Origin: Lentisphaeria bacterium
GTDB taxonomy: Bacteria > Verrucomicrobiota > Lentisphaeria > Victivallales > Victivallaceae
DNA length: 41,079 nucleotides
Direction: 5' to 3'
Assembly: GCA_017502435.1 (NCBI GenBank)
Contig: JAFVUZ010000262.1
Location: 1-41,079, forward strand
Made by a program: the position numbers and the translations under genes. Positions 16,984 through 26,507 of this stretch are shown in pieces; the first letter of the stretch is position 1, and each line of letters starts with the position of its first letter. The notes under the pieces are model-generated. The model made no database searches, had not been told where the DNA came from, and saw only the letters and a program-made list of their open reading frames with translations.

Positions 16984-18351
16984 TCACTCCGCAGTCAAAG
17001 CGTTTTCCATATGCATTGACAATGAACCTTTCAAAAAGACCCAATTACCGACAGACTGCAACGTTTTCAATCTTTTGCCTGCGGCAACTGAATCCGGGAA
17101 AAATTCCATATCAAAATCATCTGCCCAATGTCCGAAATTCGCTCCTGCTGCCAACACTTTGACTCCGCTCATTTCATCAGCGATAAACTGCAGAATATTT
17201 CTGTGTTCAGCAAGTGAATTTTCACCGAGTTCAAGCATATCTCCGATAACCAGAATAACATTTTCAAAAGCGAACTCACCGTTTTTGACACATTCACATA
17301 CAAGGTTCAGCAAAGCCCGCATACTTGCAGGATTGGCGTTATAAGCATCATTATAATAATGCACGCCATTGCTTTCTGTGATTTTTGAGCGTCTGCCCGG
17401 CAGTGAAGTATTTTTCAAACCTTCAGCAATTTCACATAAACTCATGCCGAAAAATTTACCCGCCGCCGCCGCTCCGCAAGCATTCTGTGCCTGATGTTCC
17501 CCCTGCAAATTCCATTTGACAACAACGCTTTCTCCGGAGCAATGCAGCACAAAAGAACTTCCGTCTATCGAACCTTTGAAATCACTGAAATAGAACTCCT
17601 GTGCATTTGAATCTCCGAAAGATTTTATTTTCAGATTTCTGGCTTCTGCGGCTTTTTTCAACTGTTCCGTCTGCGGAATATTACCCGGGATCACAGCAAG
17701 TTCGGCGGCGAAATCAAATATCGCCGATTTCTCTTTTGCCACGCCTTCAAGCGTGCCGAGATTTTCCAGATGACATGGAGCAATCGAATTAACAAGTGCC
17801 GCATCAGGTCTGACAATTTCTGACAGAACTGCAATTTCACCGAATGAATTTGTCCCAATTTCAATAACTGCCGCCTTGTGTTCAGCAGTCAAACGCATCA
17901 GATTCTGCGGCACACCGATATGATTATTGGTATTTCCTTCAGTAAAAAGGACTTTGCCGGAACCGAATTTCTGTTCCAATACCGAGCGGGTCATCTCTTT
18001 GACACTGGTTTTACCTACGCTGCCGGTAATTGCGATAACGGGGATGTCGGCTTTTTGCAGCATCAAACTGCCGAGTTTCTGATATGCTTTCAAGGGTTCA
18101 GCGACGAGCCAGCAGGGAAGATTTCTGCTGACTCTGTCATTTTGCACACACAAAACTGCGGCATTGTTTGCCATTGCCTGTTCGACAAAATCGTGAGCAT
18201 CAAAACGTTCCCCTTTGAGAGCGAAAAAAATCCCGTCTGTCATATCTTTGCGGCTGTCTGTCTCTGCTTTTTTTATTATAATATTTCTATCAACATTCAA
18301 CAATTCACCGCCGCAAAAATCACAAATCTCACCGATTGTAAGTTCAAACAT
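16984..18351 (-). CDS. murF: UDP-MurNAc-tripeptide:D-Ala-D-Ala ligase
   Basis: Completes the UDP-MurNAc-pentapeptide by adding D-Ala-D-Ala. Motifs include the P-loop ITGSVGKTS around residues 108-116, EGNTNNHIGVP, AVIEIGTNSFGEI and NDAYNANPASMRALL. The 455-residue length is typical. I chose the ATG at 18351: it overlaps the upstream stop by one base (TGATG), an arrangement common in coupled genes. A TTG one codon earlier is possible but less likely. Its neighbours are a UDP-glucuronate decarboxylase upstream and murE downstream, so envelope polymer precursors are grouped here. Confidence 0.96.
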   Translation of the reverse strand: MFELTIGEICDFCGGELLNVDRNIIIKKAETDSRKDMTDGIFFALKGERFDAHDFVEQAMANNAAVLCVQNDRVSRNLPCWLVAEPLKAYQKLGSLMLQKADIPVIAITGSVGKTSVKEMTRSVLEQKFGSGKVLFTEGNTNNHIGVPQNLMRLTAEHKAAVIEIGTNSFGEIAVLSEIVRPDAALVNSIAPCHLENLGTLEGVAKEKSAIFDFAAELAVIPGNIPQTEQLKKAAEARNLKIKSFGDSNAQEFYFSDFKGSIDGSSFVLHCSGESVVVKWNLQGEHQAQNACGAAAAGKFFGMSLCEIAEGLKNTSLPGRRSKITESNGVHYYNDAYNANPASMRALLNLVCECVKNGEFAFENVILVIGDMLELGENSLAEHRNILQFIADEMSGVKVLAAGANFGHWADDFDMEFFPDSVAAGKRLKTLQSVGNWVFLKGSLSMHMENALTAE

Positions 18352-19292
18352 CAAATCCCTCTTTCCTGAAAATATTTTATTGTATTTTTCAAACCTTCAC
18401 GCAATGCCACCCCCGGCTTCCAGCCGAGTTCCTCTGATGCCAGAGTTATATCCGGACGTCTGCGGGTCGGGTCATCAGACGGCAGCGGACGGAAAACGAT
18501 TTTGGATTTTGTATCAATATATTCCAGCACCATATCAGCAAGTTCCAGCATAGTGAATTCTCCCGGATTGCCCAAGTTCACAGGGCCTCTGAAATCGTCA
18601 CGGCTGTTCATCATTTTTTCAAGTCCCGATACCAGATCATCTACATAGCAGAAACTTCTGGTTTGAGTTCCGTCGCCGTAAATTGTTATATCTTCGCCGT
18701 ATATAGCTTGCCTGATAAAATTAGTCACGACTCTGCCGTCATCGATCTGCATAAAAGGTCCGTAGGTATTAAAAATCCGGACAACTTTGATTTTCAGATC
18801 GTACATCCGCCAATAGTCAAAAAAGAGAGTTTCAGAGATGCGTTTTCCCTCGTCATAACAACTGCGTATCCCGATTGTATTGACATTGCCTCTGTAAGTT
18901 TCGACCTGCGGATGCACCAGCGGTTCACCGTATATTTCACTGGTTGATGTAAGAAGTATCTTTGCATTTTTTTCTTTTGCAAGTTCCAGCATATTGAGAG
19001 CACCGCAAAATGAAGTTTTCGCAGTAAAAATCGGCTCTTTCTGATAATACGGAGGCGAAGCAGGACACGCAAGATGATAAATTTCATCAACAGCAAAATC
19101 AACTTTCAACGGTTCAATAACATCATGTTCGATAACGTTGAATGATTTATACTGTTTCAGAAATTCTGCATTTTCCTTTGTGCCGGTAAAAAAATTATCA
19201 ACAGCATAAACATTATGCCCCTGCTCCAGCAGCAAACGGCACAAATTGGTTCCGAGAAAGCCGCATCCGCCTGTGACTATGATATTTTTCAT
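18351..19292 (-). CDS. UDP-glucuronate decarboxylase (UDP-xylose synthase) family, SDR
   Basis: NAD-dependent extended short-chain dehydrogenase converting UDP-glucuronate to UDP-xylose. The Rossmann loop TGGCGFLG is at residues 7-14. [29 protein letters not shown], then [16 protein letters not shown] (catalytic Tyr-x3-Lys) and RIFNTYGP, are the specific signatures of the UXS group among sugar-nucleotide SDRs. The 313-residue length suits the soluble bacterial form. It probably supplies a pentose for surface polysaccharide; no glycosyltransferase lies nearby. It starts within the stop of the preceding lipoprotein gene (ATGA). Confidence 0.9.
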   Translation of the reverse strand: MKNIIVTGGCGFLGTNLCRLLLEQGHNVYAVDNFFTGTKENAEFLKQYKSFNVIEHDVIEPLKVDFAVDEIYHLACPASPPYYQKEPIFTAKTSFCGALNMLELAKEKNAKILLTSTSEIYGEPLVHPQVETYRGNVNTIGIRSCYDEGKRISETLFFDYWRMYDLKIKVVRIFNTYGPFMQIDDGRVVTNFIRQAIYGEDITIYGDGTQTRSFCYVDDLVSGLEKMMNSRDDFRGPVNLGNPGEFTMLELADMVLEYIDTKSKIVFRPLPSDDPTRRRPDITLASEELGWKPGVALREGLKNTIKYFQERGI

Positions 19293-19870
19293 TCCGCATC
19301 CTGCAGTTTGGGCATAGTTGAACGCAAAGTCTGACCTCTGAAAATCAAACGGATCAAATCATGATGCGATTTCATATATATCCAAGTCATATTTTTCTCA
19401 TCAGGAGTATGAATCGGAGGAACCTTGCCCCATGCGATTGCAATTTCATCCTTATTCATACCGGGAGTGATTTCACCGGTTTGAACTTTGGCAAGATACT
19501 GCGGACGGATTTTTTTGCTTATGACATCACGATTTTCAAATCCTACGAGGGAACGGACATAATTCTGCATGGAACTCATTCTTTCGCCCTTGCTGAATTT
19601 GATGCAATAAACTTTTTCACTGCCTGCAGTTTTGAAAGAAAGTTCATCTTCTGTACATTCGACAATTTCGATTTCAGTACCGTATGGAATTATATTGCCC
19701 TGCAGAAAATTCAAACAGCTGATCTCTGCCGGATTGGTATAAAAAATATTGTATCTGGTATAAAGTCTGTCATTTTCTCCCTGCTGCAAGACCTCTGAAA
19801 CAACAACTTTGGCGGTACAGCCGAATGCAAAAAATGCACACAATATTGACATAATCACTGTTTTTTTCAT
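19289..19870 (-). CDS. small lipoprotein with a BamE/SmpA-like C-terminal motif
   Basis: 193 residues. A lipoprotein signal ends at Cys18 (AFGC). The middle is beta-rich and unassigned. [20 protein letters not shown] near residue 135, followed by MTWIYMK, resembles the small outer-membrane BamE/SmpA/OmlA fold, where a similar Gly-Met-(T/S)-x-x-(E/Q)-hydrophobic stretch opens the first helix. The resemblance is to the motif only. It lies directly after the SurA-like chaperone gene, which supports a periplasmic or outer-membrane role. AAGGAGA precedes the ATG. Confidence 0.7.
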   Translation of the reverse strand: MKKTVIMSILCAFFAFGCTAKVVVSEVLQQGENDRLYTRYNIFYTNPAEISCLNFLQGNIIPYGTEIEIVECTEDELSFKTAGSEKVYCIKFSKGERMSSMQNYVRSLVGFENRDVISKKIRPQYLAKVQTGEITPGMNKDEIAIAWGKVPPIHTPDEKNMTWIYMKSHHDLIRLIFRGQTLRSTMPKLQDAE

Positions 19871-19884
19871 ATTATCTCTCCTTT

Positions 19885-20853
19885 TTAAAACATATAACGT
19901 ATGATGGCATTGGAGCGTAATTTTTTTACATACTCCGCATAAGCCTTTTCTCTCTGTTTTTCCTCAAGTTTTCTGATTATCTGCTGCTGAACTTCGGCGA
20001 GATTTTTTTTCCTGCCGGGAATAATTCTGTCAGCCATCAAATAATACACCCCCTCGCCTGAAATTTCAAGCGGTCCGATTATCTGATTCAGTTTTTTTTC
20101 ATTAAAAACTGCTTTAAATTCACTGCGGAGACTCTGCAAAGGTGTCTGCAATACAAAATTATTCTTTTTCAGCCCTGTCAATTCGGAATATTCACTTACC
20201 AGAGAATAAAAATCCGACGGATTGGCGTTGAGAGCGTCTGCAACCGCCTTTTTTCTCGACTCAAAGTCCTTGTTTGCAGAGTTCAGAAAAAGAATACTCA
20301 TACGCACAGAGTCCGGCGTTGAAAATTCATTTTCATTATTTTTGTAATACTCATAAACTGCTTTGGGGGAAATATTCACTTTGACGTACAATTCCCTGCC
20401 AATGACATACTGTACAGTGATACGCTCCTCAACACGGCGGCGGAAATCATCCACGGACAAGCCGGATGCACGGATTTTTTCATAAAATTCACTGCGGGTA
20501 CGGCAGTTTGCTTTGACCGCCATATCGTCAAGCACATTTGAAATCTGCTGATTATCAATGGGGAAAGGCTTCTTTTTGTATTCCATCAGAATAAGTTTAC
20601 GGTCAATGAGTTCCTCAAGAGTCTTTTTCCGCAAATCATAAATAGCTTTGGAGGCTTTCTGCTGATCCAGAGAGTTGGCAAAATAATATTCCTCATTTTG
20701 AGTTTCAAACATGATGTCGCTCAAACTTACCGGCTCGCCGTTTACAGAAGCAAGAACACTGTCAGTTGCTTTTTTGCGTACGGAACCGTCCGCACCATGC
20801 ATACTGAACATGATGAAAACAAAAAAAAGCACTGCACAGCGTAATTTTTTCAT
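19885..20853 (-). CDS. SurA-like periplasmic chaperone / PpiC-type peptidyl-prolyl isomerase
   Basis: 322 residues. The signal peptide ends around residue 21-23 (MHGADG). A SurA N-terminal type domain follows: ASVNGEPVSLSDIMFE near 35-50 and LRKKTLEELIDRKLILMEYKKK near 75-95. The parvulin-like part begins near ISPKAVYEYYKNN (about 160). It keeps the fold outline (EFSTPDSVRMSILFL ... GPLEISGEGVYYLMADRI), but its active-site region looks divergent, so it may act only as a chaperone. Likely assists outer-membrane protein folding. It starts five bases after pdxA, an order (surA beside pdxA) that also occurs in enterobacteria, where the two genes are likewise neighbours. Confidence 0.83.
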   Translation of the reverse strand: MKKLRCAVLFFVFIMFSMHGADGSVRKKATDSVLASVNGEPVSLSDIMFETQNEEYYFANSLDQQKASKAIYDLRKKTLEELIDRKLILMEYKKKPFPIDNQQISNVLDDMAVKANCRTRSEFYEKIRASGLSVDDFRRRVEERITVQYVIGRELYVKVNISPKAVYEYYKNNENEFSTPDSVRMSILFLNSANKDFESRKKAVADALNANPSDFYSLVSEYSELTGLKKNNFVLQTPLQSLRSEFKAVFNEKKLNQIIGPLEISGEGVYYLMADRIIPGRKKNLAEVQQQIIRKLEEKQREKAYAEYVKKLRSNAIIRYMF

Positions 20854-20858
20854 AAATA

Positions 20859-21815
20859 TTACTTTTTCCTCATCGCCCTTTTGACTGCAAGTTCAATCGC
20901 AGCAAAAAAACTGTCTGTTCTGCATTCGCCCCTGCCCCATGCAATATCAAATGCACTGCCATGATCCGGACTGCAGCGTATGATCGGCAATCCGACAGTT
21001 GAATTTACACCGCTGTCAAAAGCAAGCATTTTGAACGGAATATGCCCCTGATCGTGATACATTGACAGAATGCCGTCGAATTGTTCATGACGCTTGTTGG
21101 CAAACATAACATCAGGAACGACCGGACCTGTTACATCAATATTTCTTTTCTGCAATTCAGCAATAGCAACTTTAGTAACTTCCTCATCTTCACGGCCCAT
21201 ACAGCCGTTTTCTCCGGCATGGGGATTTAGAGCCATGACTGCGAGACGGGGTTTTTCCACGCCCTCGCTGTACAGAGCCTCAAGCAGCATATCCGCAACG
21301 GAAATAATTCTTTCAACAGTAATGTTTGCCGGAACTTCTGCAATCGGGATGTGCGTTGTCACAAAAACAACATGAAGTTTACCGCTTGACTGCATCATTG
21401 CAAATTCATTACAACGGCACATTTCAGCAATCATTTCAGTATGACCGGAAAATTCCACACCGGAAAGATTGACTGAATATTTATTGACCGGAGCCGTGAC
21501 GATAGCATCATTTTCTCCGTCAATAACCGACTGAGCTGCCATACGGATCGCCTCAAAAGCGGCTTTTCCGCACTTGCCGTCGGCTTCACCGGTCTGCATT
21601 TTGCCGAACTCAATGAGATTTGAACTTTCAACAATATTCACCTCATTGATCTTGACTTGAGGAGCATATCTGCGGAACGCCTCCTCAAGCACGGAACGCT
21701 CTCCATAAAGAACAAATTCACATTTTTCTGCGAAAGATTTATCCGCAACAGCACGGGCCAGCAATTCCGGCCCGACCCCTGCGGGATCTCCCATACTCAA
21801 GGCTATTCTGCACAT
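20859..21815 (-). CDS. pdxA: 4-hydroxythreonine-4-phosphate dehydrogenase
   Basis: Oxidises 4-phosphohydroxy-L-threonine in the DXP-dependent branch of pyridoxal phosphate synthesis. The family landmarks are GDPAGVGPE at the start, GHTEMIAE, ALNPHAGENGCMGREDE, YHDQGHIPFKML (metal-binding) and TVGLPIIRCSPDHG. I chose the ATG at 21815, which gives 318 residues and the conserved opening MCRIALSMGDPAG. A start 14 codons earlier would overlap thyX. The gap to thyX is four bases. A PdxA2-type role in 4-carbon acid catabolism is possible but less likely next to the SurA-like gene. Confidence 0.94.
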   Translation of the reverse strand: MCRIALSMGDPAGVGPELLARAVADKSFAEKCEFVLYGERSVLEEAFRRYAPQVKINEVNIVESSNLIEFGKMQTGEADGKCGKAAFEAIRMAAQSVIDGENDAIVTAPVNKYSVNLSGVEFSGHTEMIAEMCRCNEFAMMQSSGKLHVVFVTTHIPIAEVPANITVERIISVADMLLEALYSEGVEKPRLAVMALNPHAGENGCMGREDEEVTKVAIAELQKRNIDVTGPVVPDVMFANKRHEQFDGILSMYHDQGHIPFKMLAFDSGVNSTVGLPIIRCSPDHGSAFDIAWGRGECRTDSFFAAIELAVKRAMRKK

Positions 21816-21819
21816 TTTA

Positions 21820-22515
21820 TTACCAATCCTGCCCCTGTTTGCGGAAATATTCTGCAACGTTGGGGATCAGAGGTTTGATAAGTTTTTTGATAGCAACAGC
21901 ATATTCACGGATTTCCCACTGTGCGTGTTCACTGTCACGCAGTTCCAGAAAATGCAAAAGATTGGAAAGGTCAACAGTACCCCAGAAAGTGACCATCATA
22001 TTCTGCGGCAGCACTCCGCGTGCCTGTTCACGGCAGACGCCGCTGTCCAGCAAACGTTCATAAAGTTTGAATGATTCAGCATGATGTCTGTCAATTTCCT
22101 GACGCAGTGCTTCGTCATCAAAACTTTCATCTGCAAAAGAAGCCTGACGGTTGCTTTTGGCCTGACGGCGGAGTTTCGGCGGAGTATAAAATTCAATATC
22201 AAAGTCGGTATAACGGCGGGAGATTTCATTGTAACTCCAGGTGCGGTGACGGTGCCACTGACCGCGGACAAACAAAGGACAATGAATACTGAAAGTGAAA
22301 ACCATATGTTCCAGGGGACTTGTATGTTTATTGGCAATCAGATATTCAGTCAACTGAATATCTCTTTCATCCATCTCTTTTTTGAGTTTGCCGAAAGAAA
22401 CACGGGCGGCATTTACAAAAGTGGTTTCAGTGCCCATGTGATCGATCAGACCGACCCAGCCCTGACCGCCGAGGACTTTCACATGATTTTCGGGGGGAAC
22501 ATTCAACTTTTCCAT
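21820..22515 (-). CDS. thyX: flavin-dependent thymidylate synthase
   Basis: Makes dTMP from dUMP with methylenetetrahydrofolate, FAD and NADPH. The ThyX signature RHR-x(2)-S-x-NE-x-S-x-R appears as RHRTWSYNEISRRY. HTSPLEHMVFTFSI and LPQNMMVTFWGTVDLSNLLHFLELR are also typical. I chose the ATG at 22515 because GGAGG stands five bases before it; this gives 231 residues. In-frame starts upstream would run into the previous gene. ThyX usually replaces ThyA, and no thyA is seen in the window. Confidence 0.96.
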   Translation of the reverse strand: MEKLNVPPENHVKVLGGQGWVGLIDHMGTETTFVNAARVSFGKLKKEMDERDIQLTEYLIANKHTSPLEHMVFTFSIHCPLFVRGQWHRHRTWSYNEISRRYTDFDIEFYTPPKLRRQAKSNRQASFADESFDDEALRQEIDRHHAESFKLYERLLDSGVCREQARGVLPQNMMVTFWGTVDLSNLLHFLELRDSEHAQWEIREYAVAIKKLIKPLIPNVAEYFRKQGQDW

Positions 22516-22531
22516 ACTAACCTCCATAATG

Positions 22532-23086
22532 TTAAAATTTTTGAATATCATTAACCAATTGTTTTGTAAATTCCAATGCACATTTATTCATACCATTGAT
22601 AAAAGCAGTCCGCTCAACAGTCTCAACCGGGATTTCGACCATATAATTTTTCTCAAATTTTTTCCCTTCATGAGATTCCATGATACGTCCGGTAATGCCG
22701 AGCTGGCATTTTTTGCCGACAATATCAAATCTGAATTCATAAACCGACAATGTAACAATCACCTGACGGGCGGCTTTGGTATCAGATTTCACAGCATTGA
22801 GCAGATAACGCTGCAGCATATTCTCCGGACTCTGCGTCCAGAAATTATACTGGTCAAGCGCCTGCAGATAATTGCTTTCAGAATAAATCAAATTCATTTT
22901 GACAGGAGAAATATTCTGAAAATTACGATAAACAACAAGATACGGCACCGTCAATCTTTCACTGCCGGAAAAAGTCAGATCATAATAATTTATGTCCGGC
23001 ACTGACGGTGAAATCAAACTGCATCCGCTGCACACACAAACAAACAACACAGCAGCAAAAATTTTCATCAAAAATTTACTTTTCAT
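22532..23086 (-). CDS. LptE/PqiC-like (ABC-transport auxiliary) lipoprotein
   Basis: 184 residues. A lipoprotein signal ends at Cys22 (CSGC). Just after it comes DINYYDLTFSG, resembling the YY(D/E)L strand that opens PqiC/DUF330-type lipoproteins. Later segments (YRNFQNISPVKMNLIYSES, then QVIVTLSVYEFRFDIVG) fit the alternating strands of that fold. Such proteins normally work with MCE-type lipid transporters (PqiAB or Mla-like), but no permease, ATPase or MCE gene is nearby. LptE is the alternative. AAAGGAGAG lies before the ATG, which overlaps the LysM gene stop (ATGA). Confidence 0.7.
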   Translation of the reverse strand: MKSKFLMKIFAAVLFVCVCSGCSLISPSVPDINYYDLTFSGSERLTVPYLVVYRNFQNISPVKMNLIYSESNYLQALDQYNFWTQSPENMLQRYLLNAVKSDTKAARQVIVTLSVYEFRFDIVGKKCQLGITGRIMESHEGKKFEKNYMVEIPVETVERTAFINGMNKCALEFTKQLVNDIQKF

Positions 23087-24024
23087 AATTTCTCTCCTTT
23101 CAAAACATCAATCGGCGGTATTTTAAGTGTTTTCCCAACCCGCAACGCATTGGGACTTGGTATTTTATTATATTCCATGAGTTTTCTGTGATAGCGTACG
23201 GTTCCGTAAAATTTACGGCTCAAATGAGAAAATGTATCACCTCTTTTTACTTTGTATTCCTGAATTTTTTCAACTTTTTCCGGAGTTTTTTCAACTTTTC
23301 CCGTCTGCATTGGCGGAGGCTTTACAGTTTCTTTTGCAGCTGCCTTTTTATTTTCCGGCGGAGCAGCAGGAACAGCAGCAGAAACTTTTTTAACTTTGTC
23401 CTCTGCAGCAGCCGCAGCGGGATCGTTTTTTTCGGCAATATGTCCGGTATCAGCAATCAAAGTTTCAGAAAGCTGTACTTTATTCTTTATCTCTGCAGTT
23501 TTTTCAGGCACTTTTTCAATTACCGGAGAATCGGCAATCTGCTTTTCTGCAGTCTGTGTTTCCCGGTCATTTCCGGAATTTTTCTGCTGCTCAGCGAGAT
23601 TTTTTTTGTAATCGGCAGTCATACGTTCAATTTCCTGTTCATCAGTCAACTCAACTTTTTTCACAGTGCCGCCCTTTTGCATATAACGCTGTTCACAGCG
23701 TTTGATAAAACTCTCTGTATTTCTGATTGTTTCCGCATTTGCATCGCTCTGGAGACGCAAAAATTCTTTATAATGATAAATCGCCAGCAAATACTCCTCA
23801 AGATGCTCATCATACAAACTTGCCAGAGATTGATGCACACTTGCAGAATCCGGATGTTTGGCAAGGTACTTTTTGTAACATATCTCTGCATTGCGGTATT
23901 CGCCCATACGCATCGACTGACCGGCCTTTTTGAGCATGGGATGATTGCTGCCAGTCTCCGAACAACCGCAAAAAAACAATACCATGCTGAAAATAAAAAG
24001 CACAAAAAATACTGTTTTTTTCAT
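23083..24024 (-). CDS. LysM lipoprotein with N-terminal TPR-like repeats
   Basis: 313 residues. A lipoprotein signal ends at Cys21 (FCGC). Residues ~30-105 form TPR-like helices (AGQSMRMGEYRNAEICYKKYL, then ASLYDEHLEEYLLAIYHYKEFL). A low-complexity linker rich in Lys, Glu, Ala and Pro covers about 120-260. The C-terminal ~45 residues are a LysM domain (YKVKRGDTFSHLSRKFYG ... LRVGKTLKIPPI) that binds peptidoglycan glycan strands. Probably tethers the outer membrane to the wall or positions a wall enzyme. It has no catalytic domain of its own. The start overlaps the rsmE stop by four bases and has GGGAG upstream. Confidence 0.87.
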   Translation of the reverse strand: MKKTVFFVLFIFSMVLFFCGCSETGSNHPMLKKAGQSMRMGEYRNAEICYKKYLAKHPDSASVHQSLASLYDEHLEEYLLAIYHYKEFLRLQSDANAETIRNTESFIKRCEQRYMQKGGTVKKVELTDEQEIERMTADYKKNLAEQQKNSGNDRETQTAEKQIADSPVIEKVPEKTAEIKNKVQLSETLIADTGHIAEKNDPAAAAAEDKVKKVSAAVPAAPPENKKAAAKETVKPPPMQTGKVEKTPEKVEKIQEYKVKRGDTFSHLSRKFYGTVRYHRKLMEYNKIPSPNALRVGKTLKIPPIDVLKGEKL

Positions 24025-24713
24025 TTCATCAACTCCCTTAAAAGCGGTATTGCTCCGGCAACAGCAGTTTCCAAACGCAGAATATAAGGTCCGAGACTTA
24101 TACCGACAAACTTTTCCTCTTCTATCATACTTATTTCAGCAGGACTGAATCCGCCCTCCGGTCCGACAAAAAATGCCAGATCACGGACGTTTTTCAAGTG
24201 CTCCTTGTCGCCTTCAGATTCTTTTACCGCACCGAAAGTTCCGAGCATTCTGCGTTCTCTGACAAGTTCAAGAGCCTGTTTGAATTTGACAGGTCCGATA
24301 ATTTCCGGCATAAAAGGATTATTTGACTGCTTGCATCCCTCCTGCAGAAGTTCCGTCCAGCGATTTACATTATCAGGATTTGCCACAGAGAAATCACACT
24401 GCATGATGACAATTCCTGCAGCTCCCAATTCACAGCACTGTTTCAGCAGAACGTCCAGTTTCTGTTTACGCGGAGGAGCCATGAAAATATAAATTTTCTG
24501 TTCAAGTTCACTGCAATTTTCAACCGACAGTATTTTCAGACTTTTGTCAGACTGAATTTCAGCAGTCATTTTTTTACCTTTACCATCCAGCAGCAGAACG
24601 GTTTCGCCCGCCCTGCCCCGCAGAATTTTAAAAAGATGATTGTGTTCATCTTTATCAAGAAAAACACACTCATTTTCAACTGCTCCGGATGTGTAAAAAA
24701 ATGCCCGCATCAT
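24021..24713 (-). CDS. rsmE: 16S rRNA (uracil1498-N3)-methyltransferase
   Basis: SPOUT-family methyltransferase acting on the ribosomal small subunit with S-adenosylmethionine. The knot signature is clear near the C-terminus: FVGPEGGFSPAEI followed by ISLGPYILRLETAVAGAI. LLQEGCKQSNNPFMPEI is also typical. Two ATG codons stand side by side at the start. AAGGAG lies one base before the first and four before the second, so the second (24710) may be the one used. It is seven bases downstream of argS. Confidence 0.94.
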   Translation of the reverse strand: MMRAFFYTSGAVENECVFLDKDEHNHLFKILRGRAGETVLLLDGKGKKMTAEIQSDKSLKILSVENCSELEQKIYIFMAPPRKQKLDVLLKQCCELGAAGIVIMQCDFSVANPDNVNRWTELLQEGCKQSNNPFMPEIIGPVKFKQALELVRERRMLGTFGAVKESEGDKEHLKNVRDLAFFVGPEGGFSPAEISMIEEEKFVGISLGPYILRLETAVAGAIPLLRELMK

Positions 24714-24719
24714 TCTCCT

Positions 24720-26498
24720 TTACATCGCATCAGGAACACTGATGGTCAAAGTTTTCAAACCGTCAACCAGCACTTCACGGCAGCACTGAGACAAACGCAG
24801 TCTTGCCTGGGCAAGTGCATCAGTTTCTGCAGTCAGAACCGGACATTCACGATAGAAACGATTGAATGCTTTCGCAACATTAAGCAGATATTCAACCAGC
24901 GGTGAGCAATCTTTTTTGCCGGCGGCACTCTGAAGTACGGAACCGTACATGGCACAGAGAGAAGCAAGGGCTTTTTCCTCTTTTTTGCCGAGCAGAGACC
25001 AATTTACCGCACCGTCAAACTTGCGGTCTGCGGCTTTGCGTTCAATGGATTGGATACGGGCACAGACATACTGAACGTAAGGTCCGGTATCCCCCTCGAA
25101 ACGGATGGAAGCGGCAGGGTCAAACATAATAGTAGTTTTGGCATTGAATTTCAGCAGCATGAATTTCAATGCACCGAGACCGATGATTTCACCGCGTTCA
25201 GCGATTTTTGCATCATCGGCTTCGCTGTCGCGTTCTTTACAGGCGGCGGCGGCAAGAGAAGTCATTTCGTCGAAAAGGTCATCGGCATCAACGACAGTAC
25301 CTTCGCGGCTCTTCATTTTGCCGGTCGGCAAATTTACCATGCCGTATGACAAATGGAAGAGTTGATCCGCCCAGTTGTAACCGAGTTTTTTCATGATTGC
25401 AAAAAGCATCTGGAAATGCAGATTCTGTTCATCACCGACGACCCAGATCATTGATTCAGGCTTGTAATCTTCATATTTTTTGAGAGTGGTTCCCATATCC
25501 TGGGTAATATAAACACTTGTCCCGTCAGAACGGAGAACGACTTTCTGTCCCATTTTGCCGAGATCGGCAATGACTGCACCGTCTTCACGTTTGGAGAAAA
25601 CGCCTTTTTCAAGACCGTCTTTGATAATATCTTTGCCGAGCAAATAGGTATTGCTTTCAAGATAAGTGTGGTCGAAATTGATTCCGAGACGTTTGTATGT
25701 TTCATCGAAACCGGCAAAAACCCAGCCGTTCATCATACTCCAGAGTTTGCGTACAGCAGGATCATTTGCCTCCCAGTCCTGCAGCATTTTCTGAGTAGTC
25801 TGACCGATTTCAGTTTCAAGGAAAAGTTCTTCGCTGTTTTTGTCGGCAAGTTCAGGTTTTGCCTGACGGAGAGCGTCGATTTCTGCAGAAAGCATTTTGT
25901 TGTATTCAACATAGAAATTACCGACCAGATGGTCACCTTTGATTCCGGTGCTTTCGGGGGTGCAGTTATTTCCGGCACGTTCATAAGCGAGCATTGATTT
26001 GCAGATATGGATACCGCGGTCATTGACCAGATTGATTTCAACGACATCATTGCCGGTACGTTTGAGCAGAGAAGCAAGCGACATACCGAGAACATTGTTG
26101 CGGACGTGACCGAGGTGCTGCGGCTTGTTGGTATTGGGAGCGGAGTATTCAATCAGAATACGTTTGCGTTCACTTTCCGGCAGCAGTCCGTCGGCAAAAA
26201 GTTTATCCATATCATCAACAGTATCGCGGAAAAGTGCCGCCGGAGTCAAAGTCACATTGACGAATGCTTTGATAACTTCGACACTCTCAACATCAGCGTG
26301 ACTGCCGAGAAATTCACCGGCTTCAGCGGCAACTTTATCGGGTGCATTTTTGCAGAATCTGGCAAAACGGAAACAGTTTACAGTATAGTCACCGTTCATA
26401 TTTTCCGGACAGAGTTCAACTGCAATATCAAAAGCGTTTTCGATACCGTATTTTTCAACAAAATACTTTTTAAGATCATTTACAAAAGCAAATTGCAT
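24720..26498 (-). CDS. argS: arginyl-tRNA synthetase
   Basis: Charges tRNA-Arg; a class I synthetase of 592 residues. The HIGH motif appears as HLGH in SAPNTNKPQHLGHVRNN. The KMSKS region reads KMKSREGTVV. The N-terminal Add1-like domain (CPENMNGDYTVN) and the C-terminal DALR anticodon domain (DTGPYVQYVCARIQS, then LLNVAKAFNRFYRECPV) are present. AAGGAA precedes the ATG at 26498. It follows manA by nine bases within the long operon. Confidence 0.97.
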   Translation of the reverse strand: MQFAFVNDLKKYFVEKYGIENAFDIAVELCPENMNGDYTVNCFRFARFCKNAPDKVAAEAGEFLGSHADVESVEVIKAFVNVTLTPAALFRDTVDDMDKLFADGLLPESERKRILIEYSAPNTNKPQHLGHVRNNVLGMSLASLLKRTGNDVVEINLVNDRGIHICKSMLAYERAGNNCTPESTGIKGDHLVGNFYVEYNKMLSAEIDALRQAKPELADKNSEELFLETEIGQTTQKMLQDWEANDPAVRKLWSMMNGWVFAGFDETYKRLGINFDHTYLESNTYLLGKDIIKDGLEKGVFSKREDGAVIADLGKMGQKVVLRSDGTSVYITQDMGTTLKKYEDYKPESMIWVVGDEQNLHFQMLFAIMKKLGYNWADQLFHLSYGMVNLPTGKMKSREGTVVDADDLFDEMTSLAAAACKERDSEADDAKIAERGEIIGLGALKFMLLKFNAKTTIMFDPAASIRFEGDTGPYVQYVCARIQSIERKAADRKFDGAVNWSLLGKKEEKALASLCAMYGSVLQSAAGKKDCSPLVEYLLNVAKAFNRFYRECPVLTAETDALAQARLRLSQCCREVLVDGLKTLTISVPDAM

Positions 26499-26507
26499 AA
26501 TAATTCC

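Noticed and set aside
23188..24087. A 299-codon open frame on the + strand
   Set aside because: It is antisense to the LysM lipoprotein; the Phe/Ser-rich translation mirrors the Lys/Glu-rich linker.
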